Assembly (NCBI RefSeq): GCF_000620125.1
Contig: NZ_JHVL01000032.1
Location: forward strand, 1 to 41,248
Length of the DNA: 41,248 nucleotides
Source of the DNA: Clostridiisalibacter paucivorans DSM 22131
Lineage (GTDB): Bacteria > Bacillota > Clostridia > Tissierellales > Clostridiisalibacteraceae
Direction of reading: 5' to 3'
Position numbers and translations under genes: made by a program. Below the pieces are notes generated by a model that saw nothing but the letters and a program-made list of their open reading frames with translations, was not told where the DNA came from and ran no database searches. Shown in pieces: positions 9,157-15,216 of this stretch (its first letter is position 1; each line of letters begins with the position of its first letter).

Positions 9157-9663
9157 CTAATCTTTAGATGAATAAATTTTATTTATTAAAAGGGAAACAA
9201 TTATACCTATTAATGTATCAATTATCCTGTTTAGTCCAAAAAATATGGGAGAAATATCCCCACCATGAGACACTGTTATACTTAAAAAAACCACACAACT
9301 AATATAAGTTGACTTTGCAGTTTTGCAATATACATTTGTATATATTATTGGGACCAAGAAAAAACACAATGTCAAATAGTATATGTAACTAAATAATTTA
9401 ATATTAATAAAATCAGCCAATAAAATAGCTATAAATCCATAGAACCCACCAATCATTGTGCCAATCATTCTATTTTTACCTACTTTTAGACTATTGGCAT
9501 GAGTATTCTGCATACAAAGTATTGCAGCTATAGCAGAATAAAAAGGTGGTGATTTCCTAATAAAACTTATCAAAAAACATATATATACTGCAATAACTGT
9601 CTTAACAACTCGCATACCTATAAATGTTGTTTTTTTGTCCTTGTCTAGTGTGAACTTTTCCAT
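9157..9663 (-). CDS. Aromatic acid exporter family (FUSC/ArAE-like) membrane protein
   Basis: A 168-residue membrane protein with about four to five hydrophobic segments. The N-terminal block IGMRVVKTVIAVYICFLI followed by PPFYSAIAAILCMQ, and later GKNRMIGTMIGGFYG and GLNRIIDTLIGIIVSLLIN, are the conserved parts of the aromatic-acid-exporter type 1 membrane domain. It lacks the long cytoplasmic C-terminal domain of full-length relatives, so it is a membrane-domain-only form. I start at ATG 9663 because AGGAG lies seven bases upstream; the frame runs open to 9705 without a ribosome site. Substrate unknown. It stands alone, with no operon partner. Confidence 0.7.
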   Translation of the reverse strand: MEKFTLDKDKKTTFIGMRVVKTVIAVYICFLISFIRKSPPFYSAIAAILCMQNTHANSLKVGKNRMIGTMIGGFYGFIAILLADFINIKLFSYIYYLTLCFFLVPIIYTNVYCKTAKSTYISCVVFLSITVSHGGDISPIFFGLNRIIDTLIGIIVSLLINKIYSSKD

Positions 9664-9835
9664 AGCTATGCTCCTAATTTTACATTTTCCCTTATTTTTT
9701 GACAAATATGCATCTATAGGATATCAGATTTTACTTATTAATTCTAGAGATAAGTGATAAAATATATCATCATAGTTTTAGAGAATGCAAAAGGTTACTT
9801 TTTAGTGGATAATAAAATGGTCAAGAAATACTGAA

Positions 9836-9872
9836 AAATTAAGCCTGAGATACAATGTCCCAGGCTTAATTT
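9836..9872 (-). terminator. Intrinsic terminator of the small gene at 9871
   Basis: Arms AAATTAAGCCTG (9836-9847) and CAGGCTTAATTT (9861-9872) pair perfectly, overlap the stop codon, and lead into a five-T run on the minus strand. Confidence 0.85.
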
Positions 9873-10101
9873 AATGCATTAATTTAATATTGTTTTCTCT
9901 TATCATTTTTATATCTACCCCTATAATCTCTGAAACTTCTTTCATTGGCAATCCCATTTTCAAAAGCCTTTTAACCAAATTTATTTTTTTATAGCTTAAT
10001 CTCCCCTGTTCACTATTTATACTTTTAAAACCTGGTAATTCTTTATCTGATTCTTGATATCTTAAGCTCCTAACCTTAATATTTGTAAACTTTTCCGCCA
10101 T
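9871..10101 (-). CDS. Small helical protein, possible helix-turn-helix, function unknown
   Basis: A 76-residue protein from ATG 10101 (MAEKFTNIKVRSLRYQESDK), chosen because GGGGGAG lies five bases upstream; the frame remains open to 10131. The C-terminal half (LSYKKINLVKRLLKMGLPMK followed by EVSEIIGVDIKMIRE) has the spacing of a helix-turn-helix, like the C-terminal part of small DNA-binding proteins. I do not recognise the family. A good ribosome site and its own terminator argue that it is a real gene rather than a chance frame. Confidence 0.55.
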   Translation of the reverse strand: MAEKFTNIKVRSLRYQESDKELPGFKSINSEQGRLSYKKINLVKRLLKMGLPMKEVSEIIGVDIKMIRENNIKLMH

Positions 10102-10131
10102 TTTATCTCCCCCTTGAATTTTTATTCTCAA

Positions 10132-10400
10132 TTACTCATTATCTTTAAACCTTAATATAATCTCCCCAATATTCCCTTTTCTCATAAGTTCAAAGTCCTT
10201 TAATTATTTTTACTTATTGTTGTATTAATACTAATAAATTGGTAAAATGTTATCATAAAGTTTGCCCCCACAAACTTTACGATAACTGACTAAGTAATTA
10301 TTACTAATAAGTTCTTTTTGCTGTTCATAAACCCTGAAACAGCTATGTCTTAATTGTGTTATAAAGTTATATATTTGGTCACCACCTTTCTAAAAATATC
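10132..10400. other. Intergenic region with a strong 38-base hairpin
   Basis: No gene is visible. Positions 10249-10264 and 10271-10286 form 16-bp arms around CCCCCA with a single A/C mismatch on the plus strand. In a minus-strand RNA the same pair is G-U, so the stem would be fully paired, and ATTTTACC follows. Near 10379-10390 the minus strand carries AAAGGTGGTGACC, a strong ribosome-site-like sequence leading only to an 8-codon frame (GTG start, TAA stop). This looks like the remains of a small divergent gene or RNA opposite the XRE repressor. Confidence 0.45.
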
Positions 10401-10401
10401 T

Positions 10402-10446
10402 ACGCATTGTGCGTCTTTTATTTATATGTTATAACGCATTGTGCGT
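10402..10446 (+). promoter_or_regulatory. Twin operator dyads and promoter of the XRE repressor
   Basis: The dyad ACGCATTGTGCGT (5-bp arms, 3-base centre) occurs at 10402-10414 and again at 10434-10446, 32 bp apart, about three helical turns. A -35-like TTGTGC inside the first dyad and TTATAA next to the second (16-base gap) place the promoter within the pair. The layout fits autorepression by the helix-turn-helix gene that follows. A diverged copy of the whole arrangement lies at 15095-15142. Confidence 0.75.
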
Positions 10447-10465
10447 AAAGTCAAGGAGTTTTTTT

Positions 10466-10699
10466 ATGTTTTCAAGAGAAATATTTTCTAAACGAGTTAA
10501 AATGTTGAGATTATCTCACAATCTTAGTCAAATTGAGCTTGCAAAAATTGTTGGTTTTTCATACAGCAGTGCAATTGGAGACATTGAAAGAGGTAGGAGA
10601 ACAACTCCTATAGATAAAATAGTAGCATTGGCAGACTATTTTGATGTATCTGTTGATTACCTAATAGGTAGAACCGATAATCCAAAGCTCAATAAGTAA
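10466..10699 (+). CDS. XRE-family (HTH_3) transcriptional repressor
   Basis: A 77-residue single-domain DNA-binding protein of the Cro/CI type. It reads RVKMLRLSHNLSQIELAKIV then GFSYSSAIGDIERGRRTTPI and DKIVALADYFDVSVDYLIGR, the standard five-helix HTH_3 fold with the usual LADYFxVSxDYLxGR ending. ATG 10466 has AAGGAG seven bases upstream; the longer frame back to 10409 would run through the operators and is not the start. The two dyads directly upstream suggest it represses itself. Its distant targets may include the related dyads near kdd. Confidence 0.9.
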   Translation: MFSREIFSKRVKMLRLSHNLSQIELAKIVGFSYSSAIGDIERGRRTTPIDKIVALADYFDVSVDYLIGRTDNPKLNK

Positions 10700-10705
10700 T
10701 CTATT

Positions 10706-10757
10706 AATCAAAAAAGGCGATGTGGATACTTAAGTATCCACATCGCCTTTTTTGATT
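10706..10757. terminator. Perfect 52-bp bidirectional terminator
   Basis: Positions 10706-10757 form an uninterrupted palindrome centred at 10731/10732 with an A-rich start, GC-containing stem (AGGCGATGTGGATACTT) and T-rich end on both strands. It lies between the convergent XRE gene (stop 10699) and dctM (stop 10790). Confidence 0.9.
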
Positions 10758-10789
10758 GCACTTTATGAGATAACAATTCGAACAATTCA

Positions 10790-12106
10790 CTATACAAACA
10801 ACAATGATAACCAAGGCACATAGGTAATTATCAAAAGTGCTACAATAGAAGTAACAAAAAATGGTACTATATATGTAAACATACTCTCTAATTTAATCTT
10901 TGCAACAGCAGCTCCTACAAAAAGATTACATCCATATGGCGGTGTGCAGAGACCAATTGCCAAATTAACAGCCATAATGACACCAAAATGGACTGGATCA
11001 ACACCTAAAGACCTAATAGCTGGAAGTAACATTGGAGCCATTATAATAATAGCTGGAACTGTATCCAAAAACAAACCTACTGCTAACAATATCAAATTAA
11101 TAAGAATTAACACTACATACATATTATCTGAAACACTAGTCAAAAAAGTAGTAATCATCTGAGGTACTTTTTCAAAAGTCATAAAAGTAGAAAAAACTGT
11201 TGAATATCCAAGAAGAAAAGATGTAATACCATTAAGAACAGCGGCATCTAAGAGAACTCTATATAAATCCTTCAATTTCATATCTCTATACACAAACAAA
11301 CTTATTATAGTTGAATAAACAACAGATATACAAGCAGCTTCTGTAGGTGTAAATATTCCTGAATAGATTCCTCCTAGTATTATGACAGGAGAAAGTAGTG
11401 CCCATATACCTTCTTTTGTTGCAACCCAAATAAGCTTTGCACGTTTCCTCAAAAGCTCATTAATTGGAACTTTTTTATATTCTCTTTCAGTAGCATGATT
11501 ATTTTTTAAATCTATATTATTCTTTTTGCATAAAATGATATTCATAACAATATAAACAAGTCCTAATAATATTCCTGGAAGAATCCCTGCTATAAATAGA
11601 CTTGGTATAGGTGTACCTGTTGTAGCTCCATATAAAACAAAAGAAAGACTAGGAGGAATAATCGGTCCTACTATACCTCCAAAACAAACAAGTGTAGCTG
11701 CATAAGATGGATTATATCCCTTTCGTTTCATCTCAGGAATCATCATACCACCTATAGCAGAAGTAGTTGCCATTCCAGACCCTGTTAATGCACCAAAAAA
11801 CATAGAAGCTAACACAGTCACACAACCAAGGGCACCTGTTACAAAATCAATAATTGCAGAAGCAAAGTCTACTATCCGTCTTGCAATGCCTCCTGTAGAC
11901 ATTATCAATCCTGCTAACATAAAAAATGGTATTGCCATAACAGTAAAAGAACTGATACCAGAGTAACAATACTGTGCACTAATTACCATATTCAAATCTG
12001 AACAAAAGATCATAGAAGCCATAGTTGCTCCACCAATTGCAAAACCAACTGGTACACCAACCATTAACATAATAAATAATATAACAAATAATACAACCAA
12101 CGACAT
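10790..12106 (-). CDS. dctM: TRAP transporter large permease (DctM)
   Basis: The 12-segment ion-coupled subunit of a tripartite ATP-independent periplasmic transporter, 438 residues, normal length. Landmarks: the start LFVILFIMLMVGVPVGFAIG, ALTGSGMATTSAIGGMMIPE, GGIVGPIIPPSLSFVLYG and the end NLAIGLCTPPYGCNLFVG. ATG 12106 follows AAAGGAGGG. It is the last gene of dctP-dctQ-dctM, 24 bases after dctQ, and is closed by the 52-bp terminator. The substrate is likely an organic acid or zwitterion. The adjacent kdd suggests a lysine-pathway-related or other amino-acid-like compound (inference only). Confidence 0.95.
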   Translation of the reverse strand: MSLVVLFVILFIMLMVGVPVGFAIGGATMASMIFCSDLNMVISAQYCYSGISSFTVMAIPFFMLAGLIMSTGGIARRIVDFASAIIDFVTGALGCVTVLASMFFGALTGSGMATTSAIGGMMIPEMKRKGYNPSYAATLVCFGGIVGPIIPPSLSFVLYGATTGTPIPSLFIAGILPGILLGLVYIVMNIILCKKNNIDLKNNHATEREYKKVPINELLRKRAKLIWVATKEGIWALLSPVIILGGIYSGIFTPTEAACISVVYSTIISLFVYRDMKLKDLYRVLLDAAVLNGITSFLLGYSTVFSTFMTFEKVPQMITTFLTSVSDNMYVVLILINLILLAVGLFLDTVPAIIIMAPMLLPAIRSLGVDPVHFGVIMAVNLAIGLCTPPYGCNLFVGAAVAKIKLESMFTYIVPFFVTSIVALLIITYVPWLSLLFV

Positions 12107-12130
12107 TATATATTCCCTCCTTTCAGCAAA

Positions 12131-12616
12131 TCAAGCCTTTAATCCCTTATTAATTGATGTTATAGAATCTATTATTGATACTAAACAACGAATTATCATT
12201 ATGCTACAACCTACAACAACTGCTAGATAACCCCAAGACATACTTATCTTTATACCTGCATAATTAACATTTGCCTGACTCATCACAAGACTAACCCCAT
12301 AGTAGACTGTAATGGAACATATTCCTATTACAATCAATTGGGAGATAATATTGAAAATATGTCCAGGAATAAAGGGCAATTTATCAACTAACATAGTAAT
12401 TTTGATATGCTCTCCCCTTTTAGCACCTATACTAATTCCAATCCACGATAACCATACAAAAAGAAACTTTCCAAGCTCTTCAGACCAAGAAAGAGAATTA
12501 TTAAAAACATATCTCATAATAACCTGTAAGAAAATTGCTAAAACCATAGTAGCAAACATAGTAACTAATAAAATTCCCTCTACTCTATCCAGAATAGAAA
12601 CTATTTTTTTCTTCAT
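12131..12616 (-). CDS. dctQ: TRAP transporter small permease (DctQ)
   Basis: A 161-residue, four-segment membrane protein. VIMRYVFNNSLSWSEELGKF and LFVWLSWIGISIGAKRGEHI are the hallmark DctQ blocks (NxxxSWxEELxxxLFxWxxxxG). It partners DctM. ATG 12616 has no ribosome site of its own. Instead it overlaps the TGA of a 15-codon reading frame (12613-12660) that has a strong AAAGGAGGG, so translation is probably coupled. Confidence 0.93.
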   Translation of the reverse strand: MKKKIVSILDRVEGILLVTMFATMVLAIFLQVIMRYVFNNSLSWSEELGKFLFVWLSWIGISIGAKRGEHIKITMLVDKLPFIPGHIFNIISQLIVIGICSITVYYGVSLVMSQANVNYAGIKISMSWGYLAVVVGCSIMIIRCLVSIIDSITSINKGLKA

Positions 12617-12660
12617 AAAGTTATTGCATATGTCATGTCTAGAAAAAATTTATACGACAT
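12613..12660 (-). CDS. 15-residue leader peptide coupled to dctQ
   Basis: On the minus strand AAAGGAGGGAGCAGGTC precedes ATG 12660. The frame reads MSYKFFLDMTYAITL and stops at TGA 12615-12613, which overlaps the dctQ start as ATGA. The strong ribosome site serves this peptide and not dctQ directly. It may simply load ribosomes for dctQ. An alternative is that a small indel has separated an old dctQ start from its frame, but DctQ is full length without it. Confidence 0.55.
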   Translation of the reverse strand: MSYKFFLDMTYAITL

Positions 12661-12706
12661 GACCTGCTCCCTCCTTTCAATAAATTAAAATTCATCTATA
12701 TAACAC

Positions 12707-12736
12707 GCTTTGTACTTGAATATTCAAGTACAAAGC
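12707..12736 (-). terminator. Intercistronic hairpin between dctP and dctQ
   Basis: A perfect 30-bp palindrome (arms GCTTTGTACTTGAAT and complement) lies between the dctP stop and the dctQ leader. It has no long T tract, so it is more likely a partial terminator or 3'-end stabiliser. Such elements keep binding-protein mRNA more abundant than permease mRNA. Confidence 0.6.
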
Positions 12737-12767
12737 ATTAATAACATTAAACGTTAATATTTTGAAT

Positions 12768-13823
12768 TCATTGTTTAGGAATAGTGTTAAGCCAAGCATC
12801 CATTACTTCATCACCTACTTTTTCTCTCCACTTATCATATATAGGTTGTACAGCTTGTACAAAATCTTCTACTTCTTTGGATGTTAACTCTTCTACAGTA
12901 GCTCCTTCATTTTTGAAACGTTCAATATATTTCATTTCATTATTTCTTTCTTCTTCTCTTTGCTGTTCACACATTTTATGAACACCATCTTCAAAAATCA
13001 CTCTTAAATCTTCAGGCATAGAATTAATCCAATCCAAAGAACAAATCACTGGAAATGGTGAACTTGCATGGTTTGTTAAAGTGACATACGGAGCAATCTC
13101 ATGAAGTGAGAAATCATTAAATACTCCCAATGAATGATCCAATGCATCTATTGTCCCTTGTGAAAGAGAGGTAATTACTTCACCCCAAGCCATAGGTGTT
13201 GGATTCCCACCCATTGCTTTCCAAAGTTCAATATTCAGTTCATTTTGTGCTATACGAATCTTCTGCCCATCAAGATCAGTAGCATTATGATAAGTTTTGT
13301 CTGTGCTTATTACTTGTCTCATGCCATTATAAAACATATCTAAACAATAATATCCTGAGTCTTCAAGGGTCTTATTGAAAAGTTCTAGACCTCCATTTTC
13401 AAAAGTTCCTTCAATCCAGTCCTCATAAGTAGGATACAGATAAGGCAAATCAATACAACTTGAAGCTGGTCCAGCTGCAGATGTAATTACAGAAGAAAGC
13501 TCAAATGCAACATCTAATGTACCAAGTTTTGTACCAGCTATTAAATCTGGAGAATCTCCCAATTGACCATCAGGATAAACTTCAATTACAAACTTCCCTG
13601 GAGCCTTTTCTTCAAGATATTCGCCGAGCCAAACACTCCAACGATGAGTTGAACGTGTGGATGAATCAGTATGCCCAATTTTCACAACAATTGGTATGTC
13701 TTCATTATTAGAAGTTTTTGCTCCTACCGATCTATCTGATTCAGATGATTTACCACAACCCACAGCTAAAGTTAAAACCATTACTACTACAAATATCAAT
13801 GCTAATAGTTTTTTGATTTTCAT
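12768..13823 (-). CDS. dctP: TRAP transporter substrate-binding lipoprotein (DctP)
   Basis: The extracytoplasmic binding subunit, 351 residues. The signal peptide ends in lipobox LAVGC with the lipidated cysteine at residue 23, so it is anchored outside the membrane. DctP features follow: VVKIGHTDSSTRSTHRWSVW, VEVYPDGQLGDSPDLIAGTK-like text (IEVYPDGQLGDSPDLIAGTK), GQKIRIAQNELNIELWKAMG and NPTPMAWGEVITSLSQGTID (the arginine in RIAQN normally contacts the substrate carboxylate). ATG 13823 has AAAGGAC upstream. It begins 60 bases after the kdd stop on the same strand, so the TRAP genes probably share kdd's transcript. Confidence 0.93.
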   Translation of the reverse strand: MKIKKLLALIFVVVMVLTLAVGCGKSSESDRSVGAKTSNNEDIPIVVKIGHTDSSTRSTHRWSVWLGEYLEEKAPGKFVIEVYPDGQLGDSPDLIAGTKLGTLDVAFELSSVITSAAGPASSCIDLPYLYPTYEDWIEGTFENGGLELFNKTLEDSGYYCLDMFYNGMRQVISTDKTYHNATDLDGQKIRIAQNELNIELWKAMGGNPTPMAWGEVITSLSQGTIDALDHSLGVFNDFSLHEIAPYVTLTNHASSPFPVICSLDWINSMPEDLRVIFEDGVHKMCEQQREEERNNEMKYIERFKNEGATVEELTSKEVEDFVQAVQPIYDKWREKVGDEVMDAWLNTIPKQ

Positions 13824-13882
13824 ATATCTCGTCCTTTCAAATTAATAGTTTTCTAATGTTACTAAATTATGTAATAATAGTA

Positions 13883-14917
13883 TTATTTTAAATATTTCTT
13901 TTCAAAATAATTTCTTAGCATTGGATTATCCCTCATAATTTGGAATGTAACGTCTGCATGTCCTGGATAATATCCATTTCCTACTAACATTCTTGTATAC
14001 TTTCCTATACCTTCAGCACCTAAAGAAGCCTTTGCAAAATTTGTACTCATACTAAAAAAATAAACTAATCCTTCATTGTCTGTAATCAATACTGTTGAAA
14101 CTTCAGTATCACTAACATTTACAGTATTAATAGTTAAATCTGCTAACCTGTCTCCCATAATTTTTTGATATTTTTGAAGTATCTCAAGTGGATGTTGAGC
14201 ATTGCCTTGTATTACATAATCAGCTAAACCAAGTTCTTTAACTAATTCACATTGTTCTTTTGAATACTCAATACAAATAACCTTACCAGTTGGTTTAACC
14301 CTCTTCTTAGCTTCATGTAAACAAAGAAGTCCAGCTTTACCCGATCCAATTACGACTACTATGTCGTTAGGCTTAGCATTTACAGCAACTTGTGCTGGAG
14401 CACCTGCTACATCCATAATGGCTAATGAAAGATTTTCCGAAAGATCTTTAGGAAGTTTTGTATAAATTCCACTTTCAAATAAAACTGCATCAGCCTTTAC
14501 AAATACTTGATCTGTCTTTATATTTACATCTAAAATTTCATGAATTTTTAATGGGGTTAAAGATAGTGATACTAACGTAGCAATCTTATCCCCTACTTTT
14601 AAATCACTTTTTCCTTGAAAATTCTGTCCTATTTGTTTGACTTTACCTATTAAATTTCCCCCTGATTTAGTCACAGGGTCTTGAAACTTTCCCTGAGCTT
14701 CAACTATCTCTGTTATAGACTTTTTTATTTCTTCTTTATCACCATTACATTTTGTTCTAATTCTATTAAATGCTGTTGAAGTTGGATTTAATGCAATAAC
14801 ATCAATTAAAATTTCATTTGAACATATTTTAGTAGTATTGTTAACTTTAGCAGCTGATTGAGGTAAAAAACCTTTAGGTTCTAATACTCTATGTCCACCA
14901 TACGTATTTCCTTTCAT
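13883..14917 (-). CDS. kdd: L-erythro-3,5-diaminohexanoate dehydrogenase (Kdd)
   Basis: This enzyme oxidatively deaminates 3,5-diaminohexanoate to 3-keto-5-aminohexanoate with NAD(P)+ in lysine fermentation. From ATG 14917 (MKGNTYGGHRVLEPKGFLPQ) it has 344 residues, the usual Kdd length, and the N terminus matches the family pattern. The nucleotide-binding turn is VVVIGSGKAGLLCLHEAKKR, and a medium-chain-dehydrogenase-like fold follows. GGGGG lies nine bases before this ATG; the frame extends to 14950 but without a ribosome site. The aminomutases that make its substrate are not in the window. A possible promoter (TTGTGT, 17 bases, TAATAA) lies near 15010-15038 on the minus strand. Confidence 0.88.
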   Translation of the reverse strand: MKGNTYGGHRVLEPKGFLPQSAAKVNNTTKICSNEILIDVIALNPTSTAFNRIRTKCNGDKEEIKKSITEIVEAQGKFQDPVTKSGGNLIGKVKQIGQNFQGKSDLKVGDKIATLVSLSLTPLKIHEILDVNIKTDQVFVKADAVLFESGIYTKLPKDLSENLSLAIMDVAGAPAQVAVNAKPNDIVVVIGSGKAGLLCLHEAKKRVKPTGKVICIEYSKEQCELVKELGLADYVIQGNAQHPLEILQKYQKIMGDRLADLTINTVNVSDTEVSTVLITDNEGLVYFFSMSTNFAKASLGAEGIGKYTRMLVGNGYYPGHADVTFQIMRDNPMLRNYFEKKYLK

Positions 14918-15071
14918 ATCAATTATCCCCCTATTTAAATTCAATATCATAGTCAGTCTATTGTGAAATTCTATATAACACTCTTTCTTACTTTAGCACC
15001 CCCTTTTCTTTATTAATAATACTGTTGCATTAACACAAAAAAGTTGTTTGAATATCTATTTGACTATATTG

Positions 15072-15170
15072 TCACCACCTTTAAATAATTTTAAACGCAT
15101 TTTGCGTCATTGTCTATCTATATGATATAACGCATTTTGCGTTAAGTCAAGTAGTTTTTTATATTCAAAA
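15072..15170 (+). promoter_or_regulatory. Fossil copy of the XRE repressor promoter with twin dyads
   Basis: ACGCATTTTGCGT occurs at 15095-15107 and 15130-15142. The surroundings match 10378-10470 base for base in long stretches: GTCACCACCTTT on the left, TATATGATATAACGCATT between, and AAGTCAAGTAGTTTTTTAT on the right. Here the ribosome site AAGGAG has become AAGTAG and the ATG has become ATA, and no helix-turn-helix gene follows. The dyads themselves are intact, so the repressor at 10466 may still bind here. Confidence 0.7.
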
Positions 15171-15207
15171 AAGAGAACTAACCTTTTTAACTTGGTTAAT
15201 TCTCTTT
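15171..15207 (-). terminator. Intrinsic terminator after the SSS symporter gene
   Basis: Arms at 15171-15183 and 15194-15206 (AAGAGAACTAACC with GGTTAATTCTCTT, one mismatch) lie just after the stop at 15217, and a T run follows on the minus strand. The hairpin abuts the fossil XRE promoter. Confidence 0.75.
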
Positions 15208-15216
15208 CATCTTCTT

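Noticed and set aside
10402-10446. CRISPR-like repeat pair
   Set aside because: Only two 13-bp dyads exist, in a promoter context with a repressor gene; there is no spacer array and no cas gene.
10409-10465. Longer N terminus for the XRE repressor
   Set aside because: It would run through both operator dyads and the promoter; AAGGAG seven bases before ATG 10466 decides the start.
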